This document shows positions 20,501 through 26,962 of a stretch of DNA of 39,059 bases, piece by piece. How positions within the stretch are numbered: the first letter of the stretch is position 1; each line of letters opens with the position of its first letter. The stretch comes from an uncultured Muribaculaceae bacterium (GTDB lineage: Bacteria; Bacteroidota; Bacteroidia; Bacteroidales; Muribaculaceae), in contig CAJTRT010000020.1 in the NCBI GenBank assembly GCA_910579105.1, positions 1 to 39,059 on the forward strand. Reading direction: 5' to 3'. The translations under genes and the position numbers were made by a program. The notes beneath the pieces are model-generated. The model did no database searches. It was not told where the DNA came from and saw nothing but the letters and a program-made list of their open reading frames with translations.

Positions 20501-22090
20501 TATCTCCCCTTTTAGCGTTACTTCCTGCTCTTCCCCCTCGGGCGCGCCGCGGAATCCCCCTTCGAGCCAGAGCTGGAGGTCGGGGTCGTCGACGCTCACG
20601 CGGCCTGTGGCTGCGAGGCCGTCAAGCGAGGCTTCGGCTGCGAGGTCGTGGTAGGTTTCTCCCCGGAAATCAACGTGGGGGAAAGCCGCCGTGACGTTTC
20701 CCGACGTTATCTTGCCTCCTGAGACCGAGGCTTCGGCTTTGATCTCTCCGTCGATGTTTCCCAGTCCCGAACCGGGAAGCAGGGTCGCGAGGTTGATTTT
20801 GGTATCGGCCAGCACGTTAGCGGCCAGGTTGAGCCTGTCGCCCGGCATGCGCGCGGCGGTTCCGTCGATAACGAGGGTGCCCGGCGCGGTGGCGAGGGTG
20901 GCGGCAACCGCCGCGCCATCCTTGCCATAATTTCCGGCAAGGTCAAGCCGCGTGTCGCCGATAGCGGCCAGCAATGCCTCGGTTTTCGTTCCCAAAGGCT
21001 TGAATACCTTGATTATTTCCGCCACCGATGTCCCGGAGGTGGTCAGCGAGAGCCCGCTGACCTCGATTGAGCGGTTATCGGTGTCGAGGTGCGTTCCGCT
21101 CGCGGCAAGGTTGAGCGACAGGTCGCTCCCCGCGGCAAGGTCGGCCCTTACTGTGGCTGCCGCGAGCGAGCCGTCGACCGACAGCCGCTCTACCGCGGCC
21201 GCCATCGGCAGGTCGGCGAGCTTTGGCGCGAACGGGCCGAGGTCGGGGAGCCATATGGCGCTGCCGGGTGTGACGGCGATTTTCGCCGAAGCCTTCTTTA
21301 ACTGTCCTCCAAGGTCCTTCAGCCCGTTGAGCGCGACGGAGAATGGCTCTATGCCCAGGCGGGAGTCTGGCAGGCGCAGTTCAAGGCGGCTCACGCGCAG
21401 GCCGTCGCCGCTGAGTTCCGCCGCGAGCTCCAGGTTGCTGAGCGAGAAACCCGACCGCTCGTCGAAGCCGAGGCGTTTCACCTCGCAGGCGAAGCCGTCG
21501 TCGCGCAGCCTGGGTAGCATTATGTCGGCCCTTAGTCCCCTGATCTTTATGTGGTTGGGGTCGAATCCCTCCCCGGCGGGTTCGGAAAGCACGTCGTAGC
21601 TCAGCGAGCAGGAGCGGAGGATCACGGTCGGCACCCGCAGGGAGAACCGCGTCGGGGGCCTGTTCTTCTCTTTGGGACCAAGGGCGTCGATAACGGGCTG
21701 TATGTTTAGCGGCGCGCCGGGGGCCTCGCGGTAGAGATTCCCCCGGAGGCCGGTTACGGCCACATAGTTTATGGTCCAGGTGTCGGAGCGCAACGCCCCG
21801 AGGAGGTCGACGCCGGCTCCTATGCTCCGTGCCGCCAGGGCGGTGTCGCCCGGGGCTGTCTCTATCACCACGTTGCCGAGCACCACCCGGTTGAACGGGA
21901 TTATGTTCAGCCTCCCTATTGTGACTTTCGCGCCGAGCAGCTCCGACAGCTCCTTTTCGGCGGTGTCGGCCACGCGGCGCTGCACGCCGCTGAGCGAGAG
22001 GGCCACATAGAGTGCCGCCGGCACGACGAATACCATCACGATGGCCGTCACCAGCAAACTGCGAAACACTCTGTAAATCCACTTCGACAT
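17564..22090 (-). CDS. tamB: TamB-like translocation/assembly module protein
   Basis: A 1508-aa inner-membrane-anchored periplasmic protein of the AsmA/TamB superfamily, long beta-taco proteins that bridge the envelope and carry lipids or assist outer-membrane protein insertion. One N-terminal transmembrane segment (about 11-33, LLVTAIVMVFVVPAALYVALSL) is followed by over a thousand residues of repetitive beta-rich sequence, and the C-terminal TamB domain is marked by GDYNFTLQDIIIKDFTI, GSSIAFRGDPYSAQLDIKAAY and the final GNFGYRDKTLNSSQFVGDFDLEY region. Length is normal for Bacteroidota TamB. No TamA/TamL partner is in the window. It has its own promoter at 22138-22145 and sits alone between parE and the second RAYT. 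Confidence 0.9.
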   Translation of the reverse strand: MSKWIYRVFRSLLVTAIVMVFVVPAALYVALSLSGVQRRVADTAEKELSELLGAKVTIGRLNIIPFNRVVLGNVVIETAPGDTALAARSIGAGVDLLGALRSDTWTINYVAVTGLRGNLYREAPGAPLNIQPVIDALGPKEKNRPPTRFSLRVPTVILRSCSLSYDVLSEPAGEGFDPNHIKIRGLRADIMLPRLRDDGFACEVKRLGFDERSGFSLSNLELAAELSGDGLRVSRLELRLPDSRLGIEPFSVALNGLKDLGGQLKKASAKIAVTPGSAIWLPDLGPFAPKLADLPMAAAVERLSVDGSLAAATVRADLAAGSDLSLNLAASGTHLDTDNRSIEVSGLSLTTSGTSVAEIIKVFKPLGTKTEALLAAIGDTRLDLAGNYGKDGAAVAATLATAPGTLVIDGTAARMPGDRLNLAANVLADTKINLATLLPGSGLGNIDGEIKAEASVSGGKITSGNVTAAFPHVDFRGETYHDLAAEASLDGLAATGRVSVDDPDLQLWLEGGFRGAPEGEEQEVTLKGEIARCYPRELRLWQKFPGATLAGNIDVDLRASDWNHPEGYARLGNLSFTPEEGEPFLMKDFAITSGRGADGGIEVNLASDYLDGSLRGTFDFKALPAQMAAVLGASIPSVIPNPGTDDAFSRLNDFAIKLEIKSTEEFSRLIKLPVSVIYPATITGSFNSGTRLAALDLEAPYLRQGSKLVENSSVRFSMSGTEGTNNLDLATTMPTKNGPMALRLDCDGTPDRVTADLSWNIDRPRAYEGAVGLSAAFSRRHADGDAENGPGRLRTVVDLHRSALTFNDSTWTVNPAAVTIDGRSVKVDGINVHHGRQFVKINGEVSDDPLSSLTVDVRDFSLDYLFETLGIDNVTLGGSATGTFHASGLYTKRPALLTPGLSVKDISYNKAVFGDALVRSRWDTERNAVTIDASITRDDRLSEVHGGIFPMADSLDLTFLADRIPAKFMQPYMAAFASDITGEASGRARLWGNFKYIDLEGDVKADRLKMRVNFTNTVYETSDSVHFRPGLIDLDGIKIRDANGRTASLDGWVRHKFFKEPRFNFTITKARDFLCYDETAARSPVWYGRVYGNGSAAVSGEPGVVNIKVDMSTAARTTFTFVLSDRQVAEEYSFLTFRDRTPGRVEEDSLIIRRDPRMDLVNSLRRRISADAAGSSDYNISLVMNVTPQALLTLVMDPVGGDRIRARGSGQLQLDYGSANNDLKMYGTYTLDRGDYNFTLQDIIIKDFTIKQGSSIAFRGDPYSAQLDIKAAYQLNANLSDLDESFLEDKDLNRTSVPVNALMNVTGDMRQPDVTFDLEFPTLTSDVYRKVRSIVSTDDMMNRQIIYLLALNRFYTPDYMASTTKGNELVSVASSTISSQLGSLLGQISDNWNIAPSFRSDRGDFSDVEVDLALSSRLLNNRLLFNGNFGYRDKTLNSSQFVGDFDLEYLLNRSGNLRLKAYNRYNDQNYYLRTSPTTQGVGIIFRRDFDNLGSFLWPFKRKGDDKNH

Positions 22091-22137
22091 CGCGGCTTCT
22101 CTCTTGGTTGTATCAGCTGTCCTTTTGTTGCAACTTG

Positions 22138-22145
22138 CAAAGTTA
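22138..22145 (-). promoter_or_regulatory. -7 box of the tamB promoter
   Basis: Reading 22145 to 22138 on the minus strand gives TAACTTTG, the exact consensus, about 40 nt upstream of the predicted start ATG after the start site. A TTGAC at 22163-22159 is only 13 bp upstream, so the -33 box is unclear. It lies immediately after the stop of RAYT copy 2. Confidence 0.65.
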
Positions 22146-22159
22146 CAAATAAATTCGCG

Positions 22160-23152
22160 TCAATTCGCCCCAACGCGCACCGAAAGTGTCAGAGTGGCTG
22201 CCGCGACGGTCTCGGCCAATGTGTTCATCGCGAGGCAGAACTCCCGCGAGAGGGCGGTATGGCGCGTTTCTCGGTTAGGGGGAGCTATGATAAGCGGCCT
22301 GCCCGTGGAGCAAAGGTCGAAGTCCAGACCTGATGGTTTGAACCTTTCAGGGAATCCCTCGGGGATGATATGAATTATGGATGCCCCGGATTGCGAGGCC
22401 AGGTCGCGTATCTCTTTCTCGGGTTTACTTATAAATGGTGAAACCAGCACGCCTCTTCCCCGTATGACCTCTTCCCATTCCATTCTCCTGCGTTTGATTT
22501 CCTCGGGTGAGAATGTGCGACTGATTCTGACCGCGCTTTTCAGGCAATGGCGCAGCAGAAGCAGATTGCCATACAGGCTGTATTGTTTCCCGTTTATCGA
22601 GACAAGGCAGCGAGAATTGAAAAATTCAGGATGTGCTTGTTTCAGATATAGCCGTCTGGGATTGTCGGCGACATAGCGGTTGAAATTTTCGAGCTGCCCC
22701 TCCCGGTAAACGATTCTGTCGTTAAAGCCTTTGGAGAAAACCGAATGGTTGCCGTCCGGTAGCCGGATATTGGGGAAAGCCTCCTTGATGTCTGCGTCGC
22801 ACAGCCGTTTGAATGAACCGACGATATGGCCGAGGTCGATATTGTTTTTTTCTTTCACGAAGATTACGAAATGGATATGGTCGGGCATGACGCAGCTGCT
22901 GAGTATGTCAACGAAACCATAGCGGCGGTGAAGCGCGGAGATTTGCCTTGCGATGATTTCTCCGACCGGCGTTAGGGCTGCCCGCGCTTCCACTCCCGCT
23001 CCGCTTTCGCTTCCCTCTATGCGCGAGAACTGCGGCGCGCCTTTTGTGGCGGTGATTGTCACCATATAGATCCGTCGCCCAAAGTAATCGTTCCATTCCG
23101 CCCGTGCGAGGTAGTCGGGGCGCTTGCGGCTTCGATAAGGTGGTGCTGGCAT
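22160..23152 (-). CDS. REP-associated tyrosine transposase (RAYT) with C-terminal DprA/SLOG-like region, copy 2
   Basis: A 330-aa paralogue of the gene at 12065-13069, similar along its full length. HUH residues are H92-I93-H94 in SSCVMPDHIHFVIF; the candidate catalytic tyrosine is Y160 in RYVADNPRRLYL. The C-terminal region (about 233-317) repeats the copy-1 pattern: GVLVSPFISKPEKEIRDLA, IIHIIPEGFPERFKPSG, PLIIAP and SREFCLAMNTLAE. The conservation of this region in both copies suggests it is functional. It starts at 23152 (MPAPPYRSRKRPDYL), 50 bp from REP-pair element 2, and is oriented like its upstream neighbour, the acyltransferase gene. No promoter box was seen directly upstream. Confidence 0.82.
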   Translation of the reverse strand: MPAPPYRSRKRPDYLARAEWNDYFGRRIYMVTITATKGAPQFSRIEGSESGAGVEARAALTPVGEIIARQISALHRRYGFVDILSSCVMPDHIHFVIFVKEKNNIDLGHIVGSFKRLCDADIKEAFPNIRLPDGNHSVFSKGFNDRIVYREGQLENFNRYVADNPRRLYLKQAHPEFFNSRCLVSINGKQYSLYGNLLLLRHCLKSAVRISRTFSPEEIKRRRMEWEEVIRGRGVLVSPFISKPEKEIRDLASQSGASIIHIIPEGFPERFKPSGLDFDLCSTGRPLIIAPPNRETRHTALSREFCLAMNTLAETVAAATLTLSVRVGAN

Positions 23153-23201
23153 AGGGATTCAATGAAGTTGCTTGCAAGCGATTGATTGTAAAGCGATTCA
23201 G

Positions 23202-23377
23202 GCCGCTCGCCTGCGGCTCGCTCCACCAAACATTCGGTGGAATGGAGGGTAAAGAGAGGTGGGATAGTTGATGGAAAGGGGATGGAAAAGGGATGGAAAA
23301 GGGATGGAAAGGAGGATAGAAAGATGGGGAAGAAAGAGTGAGTGAATGTCGGGTGTAGTGAGCCGCAGGCGAGCGGC
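23202..23377. repeat. REP-pair element 2: inverted REP-like palindromes enclosing a polypurine tract
   Basis: The left arm (23202-23235) and right arm (23344-23377) are 34-bp inverted repeats with 30 matching positions. Each right-arm sequence has a hairpin AGCCGC-AGGCGA-GCGGCT and a tract-facing GTCGGGTG as in element 1. The 108 bp between is purine-rich on the plus strand, with an 11-bp tandem unit GGGATGGAAAA repeated about 3.5 times (23270-23311) and a CATTC/GAATG palindrome at 23231-23244. The right arm ends exactly at the stop codon of the acyltransferase gene. It lies 50 bp upstream of RAYT copy 2. Confidence 0.8.
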
Positions 23378-24325
23378 TTATCCTGGCTGTCGCTCGGTTT
23401 CAGGAATGGAGGCTGGGAGGGTGACGGGGCGCTTCCAGCGCTTGTGGGTCCAGAGCCAGAGGGAGGGGGAGGCGTTGATGTCGGCCTCGAGGAGGGAGGC
23501 GTAGGTGGCGGTGAGGGAGGCCTCGGTGAGGGCGGAGGCGTCGGGGGTGATGAGGCGTATGGCGACGCGGTAGTGGCCGCGCGAGGGCTTGGTCATCTGC
23601 CAGTAGAGCACGGGGGCCTTCATTCGACGGGCCACGGTGGCGGTGCCTGTGATGAAGGCTGTCGGATGGTTGAGGAACATGGTTACGTGGCCGGGGTCGC
23701 CGTGGCTCGGTTTCTGGTCGCTCATGAAGCCTGTGATGGTGGCCTTACCCTGTTTGCGCAGGCGCAGCAGGTCGAGGAACGCTATCTGCTTGGGAAGCGA
23801 CCGCGCTCCGAAGCGAGAGCGTATTTTCAGCATCAGACGGTCGAACCATTGGTTGCGCAGCGGGCGGTAGATCTGGCAGAAGGCGACGTCAGCGTTGTCG
23901 CGGAGCGCGCTCCACAGGGGGAATGACGAGGCCCACTCCCAGTTGCCCATGTGCGAGAAGTAGGCTACCACGGCGCGGCCTTCCCGCAGGTATTCGTCGG
24001 CGATTTCCACTCCGTCGAACACCATTCGTCGGCGCATCTCCTTGTCGCTTATATGCAGGAGTTTGACGGTCTCAACGATGTAATCGGCGAAGTTGCGGTA
24101 GAATTGTCGCTCGATGCGGCGAAGCTCTCTTTCAGACTTGGCCGGGAACGACGCGGCGAGGTTGTGGCGCACCACTTTCCGGCGATAGCCCGTGGCAAGC
24201 AGTATGACGAAAAGGATGTCGCTCAGGCGGTAAAGGACCCACAGCGGCATGAACGCGAGGAGATGGAGCGCGCCCATGGCGGCTCCCTGCCAGATTCTGT
24301 CCGGTATGTCGCGGTATTTGCTCAT
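23378..24325 (-). CDS. LpxL/HtrB-family lysophospholipid (lipid A) acyltransferase
   Basis: A 315-aa inner-membrane acyltransferase of the LpxL/HtrB/MsbB family, which adds a secondary acyl chain to lipid A. An N-terminal hydrophobic stretch (AAMGALHLLAFMPLWVLYRLSDILFVILL) anchors it; the catalytic HxxxxE motif appears as SHMGNWEWASSFPLW and the later GFMSDQKPSHGDPG block matches the family. The start at 24325 was chosen because its ATG overlaps the mtaB stop (ATGA, 24322-24325); the longer reading frame to 24865 only shadows mtaB. The gene's TAA (23378-23380) touches the right arm of REP-pair element 2. Acyl donor and position cannot be read from the sequence. Confidence 0.9.
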   Translation of the reverse strand: MSKYRDIPDRIWQGAAMGALHLLAFMPLWVLYRLSDILFVILLATGYRRKVVRHNLAASFPAKSERELRRIERQFYRNFADYIVETVKLLHISDKEMRRRMVFDGVEIADEYLREGRAVVAYFSHMGNWEWASSFPLWSALRDNADVAFCQIYRPLRNQWFDRLMLKIRSRFGARSLPKQIAFLDLLRLRKQGKATITGFMSDQKPSHGDPGHVTMFLNHPTAFITGTATVARRMKAPVLYWQMTKPSRGHYRVAIRLITPDASALTEASLTATYASLLEADINASPSLWLWTHKRWKRPVTLPASIPETERQPG

Positions 24326-25683
24326 AACCTGGATTCGATGTGGCCGATGAATTCGGGTTCTCCCCCGTTGCCGGTGGCGATTTCCGCGAGACGAACGGGC
24401 ACGATATGGTTGTCGAGTGCGGCTGGCGCTCCTTCGACGGTGACGCGCAGATAGTTGTCGGTGAAGCCGGCCATCTGGTGCCCGGGCTTCGGATGCTCGA
24501 GCAGCACCGGGCGCGTCTGCCCGAGGAAGCGCGATGAGAAGTCGGCGAGTTTCCTTTCTGACAGTCGCATCAGCTCGGCCACGCGGTGCTGCTTTTCCTC
24601 GCGGGTGACCTGGTGGGGTATTTCGAGGGCCTTTGTGCCGGGGCGTTCGGAATAAGGGAAGACGTGCAGGCGGGTTATGTCGAGCGATTCGACAAACCGG
24701 AGGGAGCGCTCGAACTCCTCGCGGGTCTCCCCCCTGGCTCCGGCTATGATGTCGATTCCGATGAAGGCGTGTGGCATCGCCCGGCGTACGCGCGCTATCT
24801 TGTCGGCGAACAGGGCCGTGTCGTAGCGGCGGCGCATCAGCCGGAGCACCTCGTCGGAGCCGCATTGCAGGGGTATGTGGAAATGCGGCATGAAGGCCCG
24901 CGAGGATGCCGCGAAATCTATGATTTCGTCGGTCAGCAGGTCGGGTTCTATCGAGGATATGCGGTAGCGTTCGATTCCTTCCACGCGGTCGAGCGCCATG
25001 ATGAGTCGCAGGAAATCCTCGCGGTTCTCAGGAGCGAGGCCGTCGGGGCCGCGCTTGCCGAAGTCGCCGATATTCACCCCTGTTATCACTATTTCGCGGC
25101 CACCGGCGGCGGCCGCGTCCTCGGCCTGGCGGACGAGGGACGCGATCGAGCCGGAACGCGAGCGGCCTCGCGCGGCTGGAATCGCGCAGTAGGTGCACCA
25201 GCAGTCGCAGCCGTCCTGCACTTTAAGGAAATAACGCGTGCGGTCTCCTCGGGAGCAGGATGGCGTGAAGTCGCGTATCTCTTTCGCGGCCGTTACCTCG
25301 CGCCGCGGCGCTCGGTCGGCGAGCCATTGTTCTATGTATTCGATGACGCGCCCCTTCTTGTCGTTTCCGGCCACGACGGCCACGCCGTCGAGCGAGGCGG
25401 CCTCCTCCGGCTTGAGCTGGGCGTAGCATCCGGTGAGTATGATGGCTGCTCCGGGATGGCGGCGGTGGAGCGAGCGCACCGTCTGGCGGCATTTCTTGTC
25501 GGCCTCCTCGGTGACGCTGCACGAGTTGATGAGGATTATGTCGGGCTGCTGTCCGGCCTTGGCGCGGACTATCCCGCGGGAGGCCAGTCCGGCGGCTATC
25601 GCCGAGGTCTCGGCGAAGTTGAGCTTGCACCCGAAGGTGTGGTACATGGCTGTCAGCGAGCCGAATGTGGTGTTGTCTGTCAT
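24322..25683 (-). CDS. mtaB: tRNA ms2t6A37 methylthiotransferase MtaB
   Basis: A 453-aa radical-SAM methylthiotransferase that adds the 2-methylthio group to t6A at position 37 of ANN-decoding tRNAs. The N-terminal UPF0004 domain carries the three auxiliary-cluster cysteines (FGCKLNFAE, INSCSVTEEA, LTGCYAQLKPEEA), the radical-SAM cluster is CDCWCTYC (the usual C-x3-C-x2-C), and a C-terminal TRAM domain (RPVLLEH to VRLAEI) binds tRNA. It overlaps the acyltransferase by 4 bp and starts 16 bp after the serB stop, so it is co-transcribed. TcdA, another enzyme that acts on t6A37, is encoded elsewhere in the same window. Confidence 0.95.
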   Translation of the reverse strand: MTDNTTFGSLTAMYHTFGCKLNFAETSAIAAGLASRGIVRAKAGQQPDIILINSCSVTEEADKKCRQTVRSLHRRHPGAAIILTGCYAQLKPEEAASLDGVAVVAGNDKKGRVIEYIEQWLADRAPRREVTAAKEIRDFTPSCSRGDRTRYFLKVQDGCDCWCTYCAIPAARGRSRSGSIASLVRQAEDAAAAGGREIVITGVNIGDFGKRGPDGLAPENREDFLRLIMALDRVEGIERYRISSIEPDLLTDEIIDFAASSRAFMPHFHIPLQCGSDEVLRLMRRRYDTALFADKIARVRRAMPHAFIGIDIIAGARGETREEFERSLRFVESLDITRLHVFPYSERPGTKALEIPHQVTREEKQHRVAELMRLSERKLADFSSRFLGQTRPVLLEHPKPGHQMAGFTDNYLRVTVEGAPAALDNHIVPVRLAEIATGNGGEPEFIGHIESRL

Positions 25684-25698
25684 CTGGCCGCCTGAGGT

Positions 25699-26925
25699 TT
25701 ATTTCGTCTCGGAGATATATGAATCCTTGAAACCGAGGAAGTATAGCACGCCGTCGATGCCGATTGTGGAGATCGACTGCCCCGCGGTGGCTTTCACCTT
25801 GGGCTTGGCGTGGAACGCTATGCCGAGGCCGGCCGCGGAAAGCATGGGGAGGTCGTTGGCTCCGTCGCCCACGGCGATTGTCTGGGCGATGTTGACGTTC
25901 TCCACCTGGGCTATTAGTCGCAGCAGCTCGGCTTTGCGCTTGCCGTCGACCACGTCGCCGAGATAGCGGCCTGTAAGTTTTCCGTCCTCTACTTCCAGCT
26001 CGTTGGCGTAAACGTAGTCGAACCCGTATTTCTGTTTGAGGTAGTCGCCGAAGAATGTGAATCCGCCCGAAAGGATGGCGGTCTTGAACCCGGCGCGCTT
26101 GAGGACGGCCATTAGGCGGTCGACCCCCTCTGTGACCGGGAGCTTTTCGGCGATGTCGCGCATCACCGACGCGTCAAGTCCTTTCAGGAGCGCCACGCGC
26201 TCGCGGAAGCTCTCTGTGAAGTCGATTTCGCCGCGCATGGCGCGCTCGGTGATGGCCGCGACCTGTGCGCCCACTCCGGCCCGCTCTGCGAGCTGGTCGA
26301 TGCACTCGGTCTGGATCAGGGTTGAGTCCATGTCGAAGCATATCAGGCGGCGGCAGCGGCGGAACATGGTGTCCTCCTGCAACGACACGTCGAATCCCTC
26401 GGCGGCGGAGATGTCGATAAACCGGCTCTGCATCTCGGACCGGTTGGCGGGGGTGCCGCGTACCGAGAACTCGATGCAGGCCTTTGTCTGGGGCAGGGTG
26501 CCCTCGCCGAGCGGCTGGCGCCCGGTGAGGCGCTGTATGGCGTCGATGTTGAGACCCTGCTGGGCGATCACTTCGGCTACCAGGGAGATGTGCCGGGCGG
26601 TGAGCCGCCGTCCGAGCAGGGTTATGATCCATCGGTTCTTGCCCTGCCGGCCTACCCACTGCTCGTATTCCTCGACCGTTATCGGTGTGAAGCGTATTTT
26701 CACCTGGAGGTCGTAGGCCTTGAACAGGAGGTCCTTCATTATGTCGCCGGAGCGTTCAGGGGTGGTCTGGAACAGTATTCCGAGCGAGAGCGTGTGGTGT
26801 ATGTCGGCCTGGCCGATGTCGAGCACCATGGCGTCGTATCGCGCCAGGATTTCGGTGAGGGCGGCGGTCACTCCCGGGCGGTCGTGGCCCGAGATGTTTA
26901 TGAGGATCAGTTCGGGGTTGTTCAT
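25699..26925 (-). CDS. serB: Phosphoserine phosphatase with N-terminal ACT domains
   Basis: A 408-aa enzyme for the last step of serine synthesis, hydrolysing phosphoserine. Residues 1-90 form an ACT-type domain (LINISGHDRPGVTAALTEILARY), a second ACT-like stretch covers about 99-180, and a HAD phosphatase follows: the aspartyl nucleophile motif ICFDMDSTLIQTE with D198 and D200, AILSGGFTFFGDYL (motif II) and AVGDGANDLPML (motif IV). The two-ACT form is known in many Bacteroidota and mycobacteria and suggests serine feedback. It belongs to the DUF5683-MltD-serB-mtaB run. Its link with Spt, which uses serine, is thematic only. Confidence 0.94.
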   Translation of the reverse strand: MNNPELILINISGHDRPGVTAALTEILARYDAMVLDIGQADIHHTLSLGILFQTTPERSGDIMKDLLFKAYDLQVKIRFTPITVEEYEQWVGRQGKNRWIITLLGRRLTARHISLVAEVIAQQGLNIDAIQRLTGRQPLGEGTLPQTKACIEFSVRGTPANRSEMQSRFIDISAAEGFDVSLQEDTMFRRCRRLICFDMDSTLIQTECIDQLAERAGVGAQVAAITERAMRGEIDFTESFRERVALLKGLDASVMRDIAEKLPVTEGVDRLMAVLKRAGFKTAILSGGFTFFGDYLKQKYGFDYVYANELEVEDGKLTGRYLGDVVDGKRKAELLRLIAQVENVNIAQTIAVGDGANDLPMLSAAGLGIAFHAKPKVKATAGQSISTIGIDGVLYFLGFKDSYISETK

Positions 26926-26962
26926 GTGTCTGTCGTTCCGGGATCAGATATGCCCGGCGGCG

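Noticed and set aside
23270..23311. Possible CRISPR-like repeat
   Set aside because: The 11-bp tandem units abut without spacers and no cas genes are present.
24326..24865. Longer start of the acyltransferase gene
   Set aside because: The added residues lie antiparallel in frame to mtaB and look random; the overlap ATGA start is preferred.
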